Positions 17,051 to 26,099 of a stretch of DNA of 64,000 bases are shown one piece after another. A model generated the notes under the pieces. It saw nothing but the letters and a program-made list of their open reading frames with translations, ran no database searches and was not told the origin of the DNA. Location: NCBI RefSeq assembly GCF_030127125.1, contig NZ_CP126156.1:2604001-2668000 (forward strand). Reading direction: 5' to 3'. The DNA comes from Halobaculum litoreum (GTDB taxonomy: Archaea; Halobacteriota; Halobacteria; Halobacteriales; Haloferacaceae). Position numbers and translations under genes: made by a program. Position 1 is the stretch's first letter. Each line of letters starts with the position of its first letter.

Positions 17051-18454
17051 TCAGTCGTCGGCCGTCGCCGCGTCGCCCGCCCGCTCGGCGCGCTCGCGCT
17101 CGCTCAACAGGGGTGTTCCGTCCGCCTTCGGGCCGAGCGTCGGGCCGAACGGCGGGCCGTCGTCGGGGTCGATCCGGCGCCGCCGGCGGTAGTCCGTCGA
17201 GCGCTCGACCGGGACGCGACCGACCGAGGCGATCAACTCGACGTAGTCGTCGAAACTGCGGAACTCGCCGAACGAGCCGCCCGCGCGCTTGGTGATCTCC
17301 TCGGAGAGGATGGTGCCCATGAAGTCGTTCGCGCCGCACGAAAGCGTCTTCAGCGCCTTCTCGTCGCCGTACTTCACCCACGACGTCTGGACGTTGTCGA
17401 CGTTGTCGAGGAACAGCCGCGAGACGGCGATCATCAGTTCGTCCTCGGCGTCGCTGGCCCCGCCGGAGACGACGCCGTGCTCGTACAGCGGCGTGCGCTC
17501 GTGGACGAAGCTCAGCGGGACGAACTCCGTGATCCCGCCCGTGCGGTCCTGCAGGTCGCGCACCCGTTTCAGGTGCATCGCGCGGTGCATCTCGTTGTCG
17601 ACGTGGCCGTACATGATCGTCGCGGTCGTGTCGAGGCCGGCGGCCATCGCCCCCTCCATCGCGTCGACCCACCCCTGCGAGTCGATCTTCCCGGGGCAGA
17701 TCACGTCGCGCACCTCGTCGACGAGGATCTCCGCGGCCGTGCCGGGCGCGGAGTCGAGGCCCGCGTCGGCGAGTTCGCGGTACACCGCCTCGTAACTCCA
17801 GTCGGTGCCGCGGCGGGCGTGGTACGCCTCCTCGGGCGTCATCGAGTGGAGGTGGACGCCGTCGACGCTCATCGCGTCCACCTGCTCGACGTACGTGCCG
17901 GGGTCGGTCGCGTACGTCTCGGGCGGCTTGTAGTTCGCCGTGCTCGCGGCGTCGTCGTAGTCGCGGAGGATCTCGTGGTGTTCGTCGTTCAGGGCGAAGC
18001 CGGGGTGGAGCCCGGACACCGAGCACACCTCGTAGATCCCCCGTTCGACGGCCGCCTCGACCACTTCCCGCGACTCGGCGGGCGTCTTCGTGAACCCCGC
18101 GTGGTCCGCGTCGTAGTCGGCCTCGAACTGGTGGGCGGTGTCCTTGAAGTTGCAGAACAGACAGCCCGTGTTGCAGGCGGTCGTGACGTTGTTGTTGAGG
18201 TTGGCGACGAACGTCACCTCGTCGCCGACGACCTCCGCGCGGCGGCGGTCGGCCGCCTCCAGCACCGCCTCCTTGCGCGCGCGGTCGATGCCGGGCGTGT
18301 CGCTCCCGGTCGTGAACAGTTCGACCGCGTCGTCGACGGTCAGTCGGACCCCGTCGCGCGCCTTCGCCAAGGCGTTCTCGAACGACTGGTCGGTGTCGGG
18401 CGTGTGCTCGAAACCGAGGTCGTCGGGGTCGAGGTCGGCCGCCGAACGCGTCAT
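17051..18454 (-). CDS. cofH: CofH, F0 synthase subunit 2 (radical SAM)
   Basis: A 467-residue radical SAM enzyme. With CofG it makes 7,8-didemethyl-8-hydroxy-5-deazariboflavin (F0), the chromophore of coenzyme F420, by joining tyrosine to the ribityl-uracil precursor. The cluster motif CNTGCLFC (CxxxCxxC) lies near residues 89-96, preceded by VANLNNNVTTA. SGLHPGF, LHSMTPEE and MYGHVDN are family blocks. The C-terminus has an acidic/basic extension (RRRRRIDPDDG). Start ATG 18454 is supported by a GCTTTTCACC box on the minus strand at 18478-18484. The long upstream open frame opposite the FAD oxidase is an artefact. cofG is not in the window. Confidence 0.93.
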   Translation of the reverse strand: MTRSAADLDPDDLGFEHTPDTDQSFENALAKARDGVRLTVDDAVELFTTGSDTPGIDRARKEAVLEAADRRRAEVVGDEVTFVANLNNNVTTACNTGCLFCNFKDTAHQFEADYDADHAGFTKTPAESREVVEAAVERGIYEVCSVSGLHPGFALNDEHHEILRDYDDAASTANYKPPETYATDPGTYVEQVDAMSVDGVHLHSMTPEEAYHARRGTDWSYEAVYRELADAGLDSAPGTAAEILVDEVRDVICPGKIDSQGWVDAMEGAMAAGLDTTATIMYGHVDNEMHRAMHLKRVRDLQDRTGGITEFVPLSFVHERTPLYEHGVVSGGASDAEDELMIAVSRLFLDNVDNVQTSWVKYGDEKALKTLSCGANDFMGTILSEEITKRAGGSFGEFRSFDDYVELIASVGRVPVERSTDYRRRRRIDPDDGPPFGPTLGPKADGTPLLSERERAERAGDAATADD

Positions 18455-18586
18455 CGTCGGAGGGTATCGGTGCGGGGTGAAAAGCGGGGCGATAGCGGCC
18501 ACCGAGGGGTCACGGATCGGCGTCGTCGACGGCGCGCGACGGCGCTCACCGGTGCGTTGATGCGGCCGGCGACCCGTGGTGAGCCA

Positions 18587-20023
18587 ATGACTGACACGAC
18601 GGACGGCGCGCCCACCGACGACACGGGCGACGACGACCCGCCCACACACGACGTGTCGTTCCTCGCCGCCCTCGCGCTCGACGGCGAGGTGTCGCTGGGC
18701 ATCTCCGACCGCGACGAGCACGCGACCGACTGGGGCACCGACGCGGCCGACGCGGTCCGCCCGGACGCGGTCGTGTACCCCGCGTCGACGGCGGACGCCG
18801 CGGCGGTCGTGGGCGCGGCGGACGAGCGCGGCGTCCCCGTCACGGCGTACGCCGCGGGCACGGGACTGGAGGACGGCGCGGTGCCGGCACACGCCGGGAT
18901 CAGCCTCGACCTCACCCGGATGGACGAGGTCCACGAGGTCCGGCCGGACGACCTGCAGGTCGACGTGGGCCCGGGCGCCGTCGGCGCCGACGTCGACGAG
19001 GCCGTCGCCCGACACGGCCTGTTCTTCCCGCCGCTCCCCTCCTCGGGCGACATCTCAACCGTCGGGGGGATGGTCGCGACCGACGCCTCCGGCATGGGGA
19101 CGGTGAAGTACGGGGAGGTCGCCGACTGGGTGCTCGAACTGGAGGTGGTGTTCGCCGACGGCTCGGTGGCGACCGTCGGCTCGAAGGCGGCCAAGACGTC
19201 CGCCGGCTACAACCTGCAGGAGCTGATCGTCGGCAGCGAGGGGACGCTCGCGGTCGTCACGCGCGCGACGCTCGAACTCGCGGGCCGGCCGGCCCAGATC
19301 GAGGGCGGCCGCGCCGTCTTCCCGACGCTCGACGACGCGACCGCCGCCGTCTCCGACGCCGTCACCGCCGGCGTCGACGTGGCGAAGATCGAACTGATCG
19401 ACGCCGAGACGGCGATGCTCGCGAACGACTACAGCGACGCGGCCCTGCCGGAGCGCCCGATGGTGTTCGTCGAGTTCCACGCGAACCACGGGGTCGACGA
19501 GGAGGTCGCCTTCTGCCGGTCGGTGTTCGAGGCGCACGACGTGGAGCGGTTCGAGACGGCCGGCGGCGAGCGGATGGCGGAGCTGTGGCGGGCGCGCGAG
19601 GACATCACCTACGCCGCCGAGGCGTACGACCCCGACCGGGAGATGGGCCACCCCGGCGACGTCACCGTCCCCATCGGCTCGTACCCGGAGATGATCCGCG
19701 CGGTGAAGGACGTCGCCGCCGAGTACGACCTGTTCGTCCCCTGCTTCGGCCACGCGGGCGACGGCAACCTCCACTACTTCGTCCTGCGGGACCCCGACGA
19801 CCCCGACGAACTGGCCCGCGCGGAGGCGGCGTACGGCGAACTCGTGGAGCGCGCCATCGAGTTGGGCGGCACCGCGACCGGCGAACACGGCATCGGCGCG
19901 GGCAAACGGAACTACCTCGAACCGGAGCACGGCGCGGCCGCCGTCGACGCGATGCGGGCGATCAAGCGGGCGCTGGACCCGAACGGGACGCTCAACCCCG
20001 GGAAGGTCCTCCCGGAGGAGTAG
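18587..20023 (+). CDS. GlcD/Dld-type FAD-linked oxidase
   Basis: A 478-residue flavoprotein of the glycolate oxidase subunit D/D-lactate dehydrogenase family. The FAD-binding half contains TAYAAGTGLEDGAVP, the loop LPSSGDISTVGGMVATDASG, and YNLQELIVGSEGTLAVVT. The C-terminal half has FGHAGDGNLHY and TGEHGIGAGKR, the metal/substrate motifs of this family. It probably oxidises a 2-hydroxy acid in the cytoplasm and passes electrons to a quinone or cytochrome partner. Start ATG 18587 is chosen at the shared head region with cofH. The longer upstream frame is antisense to cofH. Confidence 0.9.
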   Translation: MTDTTDGAPTDDTGDDDPPTHDVSFLAALALDGEVSLGISDRDEHATDWGTDAADAVRPDAVVYPASTADAAAVVGAADERGVPVTAYAAGTGLEDGAVPAHAGISLDLTRMDEVHEVRPDDLQVDVGPGAVGADVDEAVARHGLFFPPLPSSGDISTVGGMVATDASGMGTVKYGEVADWVLELEVVFADGSVATVGSKAAKTSAGYNLQELIVGSEGTLAVVTRATLELAGRPAQIEGGRAVFPTLDDATAAVSDAVTAGVDVAKIELIDAETAMLANDYSDAALPERPMVFVEFHANHGVDEEVAFCRSVFEAHDVERFETAGGERMAELWRAREDITYAAEAYDPDREMGHPGDVTVPIGSYPEMIRAVKDVAAEYDLFVPCFGHAGDGNLHYFVLRDPDDPDELARAEAAYGELVERAIELGGTATGEHGIGAGKRNYLEPEHGAAAVDAMRAIKRALDPNGTLNPGKVLPEE

Positions 20024-20088
20024 CGGCCACGAGCGCCCCCCGGGCGACGACACACCGGGGCAGCCGGCTGAGAACCACCCGCGACGGA

Positions 20089-21114
20089 TCAGTCGTCCCG
20101 GAGCACCGAGCCTCCCGCGAGGAGTCGGTCGAACGCCGCGCGATGCTCCTCCGCCCGCTCCGCCCGCGCCGACGCGGAGTCGCCGCTCGTCTCGACGTCG
20201 AGGTGGCGAGCCAGCCGGAGCCGACCGAGCAGTTCGTACAGCCGGAGCCGGGTCGGCGCGTCGGGGTACCCGCCGTACCCCGTGCGAAACGCCGAGCGAA
20301 GCGCCGCGCCCGTCGCGCGGTCGGTACGGGACCCCGTCGTGAGCAACGTCTCCGTCGTGACCGCGTCCCACAGCGGATCCGCCGCGGTCGGGCGCTCCCA
20401 GTCGAGCACGGCGGCCGTCACCCGCTCGGCGTCGGGGTCGACGCGGAGGTTGTCCAGCCGGTAGTCGCCGTGGACGAGCGCCGGGTCGACGCCGTCGAGG
20501 TCGACGTCGTCGACGAGCCGGTCGCCCGCCGCCGCGAGCGCGGCCCGGCGGTCGGCGAAGGGCGTTCCCGCCAACTCCGCCAGTTGGCGGTCGAGCGACC
20601 GACGAAGCGACTCGCCGAACGGGCGCGGCTCGACGACGGCGAGGCGACTCGGGTCCGCCGGCGCCCGTGGCTCGGCGCAGTCGGCGACCCCGGCCTCCGA
20701 GTCGACGCCCACGCGGCCGAACGCGGGGAACGAGACGTCGTGCAGCGCGGCGAGATGCTCGCCGGCCTCCCGACAGAGCGCCGTCGCCGTCGCCTCGGGG
20801 AGCTCGCCGACCCAGTCGACGTCCGCACCGTCGACGTACTCGTACACCGCGAACGGGGCGCCGAGCGGTCGGGTGCCCGTCGCCAGTACCTCGGGGACCG
20901 GGACGGTCGTCGCGCGTGCGACGAGCCCGACCGTCGCCGGCTCCGCCCGGAAGAGGTCCGGGAACCGCGTTCCGACCTTCAGGAGCACGTTCCGGCCGTC
21001 GTCGAACGCCACGCGGTAGGTGCGGTTGTTCCCCGGCTCGACCGGGCTCACCGTCGCCACCGCGGCGTCGTGGACGTCCGCGACGGCTCCGCGGATCGCC
21101 GTGTCGGTGAACAC
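20089..21114 (-). CDS. APH-fold phosphotransferase (aminoglycoside/choline kinase-like)
   Basis: A 341-residue protein-kinase-like phosphotransferase. NNRTYRVAFDDGRNVLLKVG holds the ATP-binding Lys. LVHGDYRLDNLRVD is the Brenner catalytic loop, and AAVLDWERP carries the metal-binding Asp. The substrate (choline, aminoglycoside, sugar or thiamine) cannot be told. GTG 21114 is chosen as start because a CGGTTTCCG box lies about 30 nt upstream, and the open frame further upstream runs antisense through the purC promoter. Confidence 0.82.
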   Translation of the reverse strand: MFTDTAIRGAVADVHDAAVATVSPVEPGNNRTYRVAFDDGRNVLLKVGTRFPDLFRAEPATVGLVARATTVPVPEVLATGTRPLGAPFAVYEYVDGADVDWVGELPEATATALCREAGEHLAALHDVSFPAFGRVGVDSEAGVADCAEPRAPADPSRLAVVEPRPFGESLRRSLDRQLAELAGTPFADRRAALAAAGDRLVDDVDLDGVDPALVHGDYRLDNLRVDPDAERVTAAVLDWERPTAADPLWDAVTTETLLTTGSRTDRATGAALRSAFRTGYGGYPDAPTRLRLYELLGRLRLARHLDVETSGDSASARAERAEEHRAAFDRLLAGGSVLRDD

Positions 21115-21307
21115 ACGTCCACGGCTCGGCCGCGGAACGGAAACCGTTGGCCCCGCCGCGGCGCCCCGGCCGCCGGCGCAGCGGCGTGCCGCGGGTCGCC
21201 CGGCGGTCGGCGGATATGCACGTCCGTGGTCGATTCGGGCGCCCGGCCGGTCCCATGTGGGCACGTGAGTGGAAGGATTCTTGCCCCCCGCGTGCGCGCC
21301 ACCGACC

Positions 21308-22327
21308 ATGACGAGCGTCAAGGAGTTCATCGTCGAGGCCGAGCCGACCGACGACGCGCTCGGCGCCGGCCGCTTCGCCTTCACCGACGACTACTCCGTG
21401 TTCGACTGGGGGAAGATGCCCGACCCCATCCCGGGGAAGGGGGCGAGCCTCTGCACGATGGGCGCGTTCAACTTCGAGCTGCTGGAGGGGGCGGGCGTCC
21501 CCACCCACTACCGCGGCGTCGGCCCGGACGCCGAGCCGCTGTCGGCGGTCGACGGGCCGCCGCGCGAACTCGCCATCGACCTCGCGACCGTGCCGGACCT
21601 CCCGTTCGTCGACGGCGCGTACGACTACGACGCCTTCCACGCCGAGGCGCGGGCGGCCGCCGGCTACGTTGTCCCCCTCGAGATCGTGTTCCGCAACACC
21701 GTCCCCGTCGGCTCCAGCCTCCGCTCGCGCGTCGACCCGCGCGACGTGGGACTCGACCGCGACGCGTGGCCCGACGAGCCGGTCGACCTGCCCGAGCCGC
21801 GGATCGAGTTCTCCACCAAGTACGAGGAGCAGGACCGCTACCTCGACGCCGAGGCGGCCGAACGGATCGCCGGCGCGGCGCCGCTTCCCGAACTGAACCG
21901 GGTCGCGCGCGAGGTGAACGACGTCGTCACCGAGCACGCCGCCGCGGCGGGGTTCGTCCACGAGGACGGCAAGATCGAGTGCGTGTACGCCGACGGCGAG
22001 GTGCGCGTCGCCGACGTCGTCGGCACGTTCGACGAGAACCGCTTCGCGTACGACGGGCAGGAGGTGTCCAAGGAAGTCGTCCGCCAGCACTACAAGCGGG
22101 TCGCGCCCGACTGGGTCGCCGCCGTGGGCGACGCGAAGGCGCGCGCCGACGCGGAGGGCGTCGCCGACTGGAAGGCGCTGTGCGGCGAGCGGCCGCCCGC
22201 GCTCGACCCCGCCGTCGTCGAGCGCGTCGCCGACATGTACGCCGCGGGGACGAACGCCTACACCGGGACGGACTGGTTCGACGCGCCCCCGGTCGCCGAC
22301 GCGGTCGACGCCGTCCGCGATCTGTGA
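21308..22327 (+). CDS. purC: PurC, SAICAR synthetase
   Basis: A 339-residue phosphoribosylaminoimidazole-succinocarboxamide synthase, which joins CAIR and aspartate with ATP in purine synthesis. Blocks seen include [36 protein letters not shown], and [13 protein letters not shown]. It is longer than the bacterial enzyme (about 240), as in other haloarchaea. ATG 21308 lies 27 nt after a GATTCTTGCC box, and the in-frame codon at 21269 is upstream of the promoter. Other purine genes (purU, purS, purQ) follow within 2 kb but on separate transcripts. Confidence 0.93.
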   Translation: MTSVKEFIVEAEPTDDALGAGRFAFTDDYSVFDWGKMPDPIPGKGASLCTMGAFNFELLEGAGVPTHYRGVGPDAEPLSAVDGPPRELAIDLATVPDLPFVDGAYDYDAFHAEARAAAGYVVPLEIVFRNTVPVGSSLRSRVDPRDVGLDRDAWPDEPVDLPEPRIEFSTKYEEQDRYLDAEAAERIAGAAPLPELNRVAREVNDVVTEHAAAAGFVHEDGKIECVYADGEVRVADVVGTFDENRFAYDGQEVSKEVVRQHYKRVAPDWVAAVGDAKARADAEGVADWKALCGERPPALDPAVVERVADMYAAGTNAYTGTDWFDAPPVADAVDAVRDL

Positions 22328-22364
22328 GGCGGCGGTCCGGCCCCGCCGTCCGGGCGGTCGGTCC

Positions 22365-22511
22365 TCACCGCCGCGGGAGCGGGTCCGGCAGCGACCCGAG
22401 CAGCTCGGCCGCGACGTACAGCAACACCGCCAGCGCCGCGAGCGCGACGAACAGCAGGAACAGCGTCAGCATCGCGTCCGCACCCCCGGCGGCTCCGGTT
22501 CCTCCGGACAT
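22365..22511 (-). CDS. Small single-helix membrane protein
   Basis: A 48-residue ORF: a Gly-rich N-terminus (MSGGTGAAGGADA), one hydrophobic helix (about 15-37, LTLFLLFVALAALAVLLY) and a short basic end (PLPRR). It lies between purC and the purU end, on the minus strand, in a gap otherwise empty. The clear membrane-helix pattern and positive C-terminal tail suggest a real small protein. No function known. Confidence 0.55.
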   Translation of the reverse strand: MSGGTGAAGGADAMLTLFLLFVALAALAVLLYVAAELLGSLPDPLPRR

Positions 22512-22570
22512 CGGTGTCGGGAGCACGGTCGCCGGCGGCTAACCCGTGCCGGCGGTCGACCGACGGCCGC

Positions 22571-23496
22571 TCACTCGGGCGCCGGGGCGACGCCGCCGAG
22601 GTCGTACGCGTCCGGGTCGACCCCTCGCGGAAGTGGGTGCGCCCGCGGCGCACGACGACGGCGTCGTCGAGGTGGGCCTGCAGGCCGGCGACGAGCGCCT
22701 CCGCCTCCAGCGGCTGGCCGCGCTCCTTCAGGTCCTCTGCGTCGTCGTCGGGGTCGACGCGGAACGCCCGCTGGGCGATGATCGGCCCCTGGTCGAGGTC
22801 GGTCGTCACGTAGTGGGCGGTGGCGCCGTGGACGCGCGCGCCGCCCTCGACGGCCTGCCGGTACGCCTCCGCGCCGGGGTACGCCGGCAGCAGCGACGGG
22901 TGGACGTTGACGATCCGGCCCTCGTAGCGGAACACGACCTCCGGCGAGAGGATGCGCATGAACCGCGCGAGCACGAGGCAGTCGACGTCGTACTCGTCGA
23001 GCACGCGCAGCAGTTCCCGCTCGTCGTGGGAGCCCTTCTCGTCGCCGACGTCGACGAACGGGACGTCGTACTCCTCGGCGAGCGAGCGGAGCGTCGAGTG
23101 GTTGCCGATCATCACCGGCACCTCCGCGTCGAGCCTGTCGTCGCGGCACGCCTCCAGCACCGCGCGGGGGGCGTGCTCCTCCTTCGTGACGAGCAGCGCG
23201 GCCTTCCGGGCCGCCTCCGCGTCCGCGAGGCGGACCCGGATGTCGACCCCGAGGTCGTCGCCCAGATCCGCGAGGTCCTCCTCCAGCGTCTCGGGCTTGC
23301 ACACCATCCCGTCGGTGTCGGCGTGCAGGCGCATCCGGAACACGCCGTCGCGGACGTCCTGGTCGAGGTCCTCGATGTTGCACCCCCGCTCGAACAACAG
23401 CGAGGTGACGCGGGCGACCAGTCCGGTCGCGTCGTCCCCGACGACGACGATCTCGGTGTCCCAGCGCCTCGGATTCGGACGGTCGGCCCCTTCCAT
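22571..23496 (-). CDS. purU: PurU-like formyltetrahydrofolate deformylase, frame-shifted tail
   Basis: About 308 residues. The N-terminus (DTEIVVVGDDATGLVARVTS) is an ACT domain. The C-terminal half is a formyltransferase-type fold with the active-site Asn and His (MIGNHS..., VNVHPSLLPAYPGAEAYRQA, HGATAHYVT, LDQGPIIAQ). The family hydrolyses 10-formyl-THF to formate and THF, supplying formate for PurT-type steps. The last segment shifts frame. After RRGRTHFREG the expected VDPDAYDLGGVAPAPE lies one frame over, and one extra G in the GGGG run (complement of 22621-22624) would restore it. Without repair the unshifted frame runs on to 22258 with unrelated sequence. ATG 23496 has a GGTTTACTCG box 27 nt upstream. 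Confidence 0.87.
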
Positions 23497-23618
23497 ACCC
23501 CTCGTTTCCTCGTCCGCGAGTAAACCGGTGTCGCTCCGCGCGACGACTGCCATCCACGAACGTGCATAGCGAGCGCGTCCCGAAACGGATTTTGCGCACG
23601 ACCTCGCAGGGTCGGACG

Positions 23619-23873
23619 ATGACCGGCTACACCGCCACGGTGACGGTCCGTCTGAAACACGGCGTGCTCGACCCGGAGGCCGAGACGACCGCGCGCGCGC
23701 TCGAACGCCTCGGCTTCGAACTCGAGGACCTGCGCTCGGCGGACCGCTTCGAGATCGACTTGGACGCCGCCGACGCCGACGCGGCGCGCGAGCGCGCCGG
23801 CGAGATGGCCGACCGCCTGCTCGCGAACCCGACCATCCACGACTACGAGGTGGCGGTCGAGGCACGCGAATGA
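23619..23873 (+). CDS. purS: PurS, FGAM synthase small subunit
   Basis: An 84-residue PurS. It bridges PurL and PurQ in the three-subunit formylglycinamidine ribonucleotide synthase. The sequence TATVTVRLKHGVLDPEAETT plus the alternating beta-alpha pattern are characteristic. ATG 23619 follows GGATTTTGC by 27 nt, so the 19-residue upstream extension is rejected. The stop overlaps the purQ start by four bases (ATGA), giving coupled translation. Confidence 0.93.
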   Translation: MTGYTATVTVRLKHGVLDPEAETTARALERLGFELEDLRSADRFEIDLDAADADAARERAGEMADRLLANPTIHDYEVAVEARE

Positions 23874-24547
23874 CCGTCTCGGTGATCCAGTTCGGCGGCT
23901 CGAACTGCGACCGCGACGCCGTCGCCGCCCTCACGCACCTCGGCGTCGACGCCGAGCGCGTCTGGCACGAGGACGGCCTCCCGGCCGACACCGACGGCGT
24001 CGTGATCCCCGGCGGCTTCTCGTACGGCGACTACCTCCGCGCCGGCGCGATGGCCGCGCGCACGCCGATCGTGGCCGAGGTCCGCGAGGCCGCCGAGGCT
24101 GGCACGCCGGTGCTCGGCGTCTGCAACGGCGCCCAGATCGGCTGCGAGTCCGGGCTCACCGAGGGCGCGTTCACGACGAACCGGTCGGCGCGGTTCCAGT
24201 GTGAACACGTCCACCTCCGCGTCGAGCGCGCCGACACCCCGTGGACGGCCGCCTACGACGAGGGCGCGGTGATCGAGGTGCCGATCGCCCACGGGGAGGG
24301 CCGCTTCGAGATCCGCGCCGACCGGCTGGAGACGCTGGAGGCCGAGAACCGCGTGCTGTTCCGCTACTGCGACGCCGACGGGAACGTCACCGACGCGGCG
24401 AACCCGAACGGCTCGACGGCGAACGTCGCGGGCGTGCTCGGCGCCCGCGACTCGGTCGCCGTGATGATGCCCCACCCCGAGCGCGCGACGCTCCCGGACG
24501 TCGGGGGCACCGACGGCCAGGGCGTGCTCCGGGCGTTCGCGGAGTAG
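23870..24547 (+). CDS. purQ: PurQ, FGAM synthase glutaminase subunit
   Basis: A 225-residue class I glutamine amidotransferase that supplies ammonia to PurL. The nucleophile elbow is GVCNGAQIG with Cys85. IPGGFSYGDYLRAG is the oxyanion region, and MMPHPERA carries the catalytic His/Glu pair. purL itself is not in the window. Confidence 0.95.
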   Translation: MTVSVIQFGGSNCDRDAVAALTHLGVDAERVWHEDGLPADTDGVVIPGGFSYGDYLRAGAMAARTPIVAEVREAAEAGTPVLGVCNGAQIGCESGLTEGAFTTNRSARFQCEHVHLRVERADTPWTAAYDEGAVIEVPIAHGEGRFEIRADRLETLEAENRVLFRYCDADGNVTDAANPNGSTANVAGVLGARDSVAVMMPHPERATLPDVGGTDGQGVLRAFAE

Positions 24548-24581
24548 TCGACCGAGCGAGCGTGTCGCCGACGCGCCCCGG

Positions 24582-24740
24582 TCAGGGTCTGACGCGGGCG
24601 CCCGGTCCCCCGAGCGGGCTCTCGACGGCCTCACACGCGGGACACACCGGATAGCCGAGCCGGTCGTAGTCGATCCCGAACGACGGCGCTGACGCTCCAC
24701 AGTCGGCACAGGTGAACACGGCACGGTCTGTCGGCCCCAT
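24582..24740 (-). CDS. Small zinc-ribbon protein
   Basis: A 52-residue ORF with FTCADCG near residue 9 and PVCPACEAVE near residue 32, a CxxC...CxxC zinc ribbon. The linker is acidic (GIDYDRLGY). On the minus strand CTAAGTAC at about 24763-24770 lies about 27 nt before the ATG, which supports a leaderless start. This belongs to the class of tiny zinc-finger proteins abundant in haloarchaea. Target unknown. Confidence 0.7.
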   Translation of the reverse strand: MGPTDRAVFTCADCGASAPSFGIDYDRLGYPVCPACEAVESPLGGPGARVRP

Positions 24741-24840
24741 GTTGTTGTCACATGGTAGCAAGGTACTTAGCTGTATGCCGCGCGTCAGACGCCGTCTGTC
24801 CCCCGGGCCCCCGCACCGGCGACGGGGGGCGGCGGCCGCC

Positions 24841-25917
24841 TCAGCGCGCCAGCGGCTGGCCGTACGCGGTCTCCTCCGCCAACACGAGTTCCCACGTGCG
24901 CTCGCACTCGCAGGCCACCTGCTCGAACACCGAGGGGTCCTGCCGGAGGTCGAAGTCCTTGATCGCGGTCTGGACGCGGTCGTCGCACTCGCCGCAGTTG
25001 TGGGCGCCGCGGTCGGCGCCGGCGCCGACGGGGTCGGAGACGACGATGGCGTCGGCGTCGGCGGTGCGCTCCAGCACCGCGGCGACCGACCACAGCCACG
25101 GCGGCCGGTACCCGCCGCGGAAGTGGAGCTCGTCGACCATCGTGTACCGCTGGACGTTACACGGGTTCATCGACACGGTGTGGCAGTTGTCGACGCCCGC
25201 ACAGCGCTCGACCGACGACACCATGTCCTCGAGCGCCTCCGACTCCGCGAGGAACGGGGGCTTCATCAGGAGGTACGCCTTCACGCCGGCGTCGGCGTCG
25301 GCGGCCGCCGCGCAGGCGTCCTCGAAGTCCGCGAAGTCGAAGTACTTGTTCACGCAGTCGTGGCGGACGCGGTCGGTCGCGGTCTCCAGCCCGATCGCCA
25401 CGTCCGTCTCCAGCCCCTGCTCGGTGAACGCCGAGAGCTTCTCGGCGGAGACGAAGTCGGGGAGCGACTCGACGACGATCCGCTCGCGGTCGCCGAACGT
25501 CTCGGCGATGGCGCGGCGGCTCTCGGCGGGCACCTCGCGCTCGTCGAGGAACGAGCCGGAGGTGTAGATCTTGATCTGTTCGGCCGGCTCGTCCGCGTTC
25601 TCCGCCTCGTGGTCGAGACACACGTCGATCTGGTCCATCAGCGCCTCGTGGGAGACGCTGCCCCCCTCGACGGACTCGGCGACGTAGCCGCACATCGTGC
25701 AGCCGCCGGCGCGGGCCCACCGACAGCCGCCGGTGTTGAGGATGATCGTGAGGCTGGTCTTCACTCCCTGGGGGGTGTTGTCCTCGTCGAGCCACACGCG
25801 GGTCGGCTCGTGGGCGTCGTACGTCTCGTCGCGCTCGGCCCGGATGTCGCGCATGACGGCGTTGTGCGCGTCCATCCCCCGGTCGCGCTCGTGGGCCTCG
25901 GGGCTCGGCTTGCTCAT
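24841..25917 (-). CDS. RaSEA, archaeosine synthase beta (radical SAM)
   Basis: A 358-residue radical SAM protein that works with ArcS. It cleaves the lysine adduct on tRNA to leave archaeosine at position 15. The cluster motif GGCRWARAGGCTMCGY is the C-x7-C-x2-C form of this Elp3-like family. LNTGGCRW, IYTSGSFLDE and ESLPDFV are family blocks. Several more Cys near the C-terminus (HNCGECD and ACECERTW) suggest another metal site. ATG 25917 has a CCGTTTTCC box about 28 nt upstream. Its partners tgtA and arcS lie 16-20 kb away. Confidence 0.92.
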   Translation of the reverse strand: MSKPSPEAHERDRGMDAHNAVMRDIRAERDETYDAHEPTRVWLDEDNTPQGVKTSLTIILNTGGCRWARAGGCTMCGYVAESVEGGSVSHEALMDQIDVCLDHEAENADEPAEQIKIYTSGSFLDEREVPAESRRAIAETFGDRERIVVESLPDFVSAEKLSAFTEQGLETDVAIGLETATDRVRHDCVNKYFDFADFEDACAAAADADAGVKAYLLMKPPFLAESEALEDMVSSVERCAGVDNCHTVSMNPCNVQRYTMVDELHFRGGYRPPWLWSVAAVLERTADADAIVVSDPVGAGADRGAHNCGECDDRVQTAIKDFDLRQDPSVFEQVACECERTWELVLAEETAYGQPLAR

Positions 25918-26043
25918 TGTCGGGACTGGGCGGGTCCGGCGGAAAACGGCTTCGCTCGCCCGCTCCGGACGCGACCGGTCGCCCGGCCGGCGGCGACGCC
26001 GACGACGCGTGCGGGCTCGTGACCGTCACCGGCCGGTACTCGT

Positions 26044-26050
26044 GATTATA
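26044..26050 (+). promoter_or_regulatory. TATA box of the 5'-nucleotidase-family gene
   Basis: GATTATATTTC is the strongest AT-rich box in this part. The surrounding 26040-26075 is unusually AT-rich for the window. A transcript would start near 26074 and carry a leader of about 25 nt. CAGGAGA at 26087-26093 is a Shine-Dalgarno site seven bases before ATG 26100, so this is one of the few non-leaderless mRNAs here. Confidence 0.6.
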
Positions 26051-26099
26051 TTTCGCTATGTAGGTAGTTTTTCCAACGCTCGGATACAGGAGACGATCG

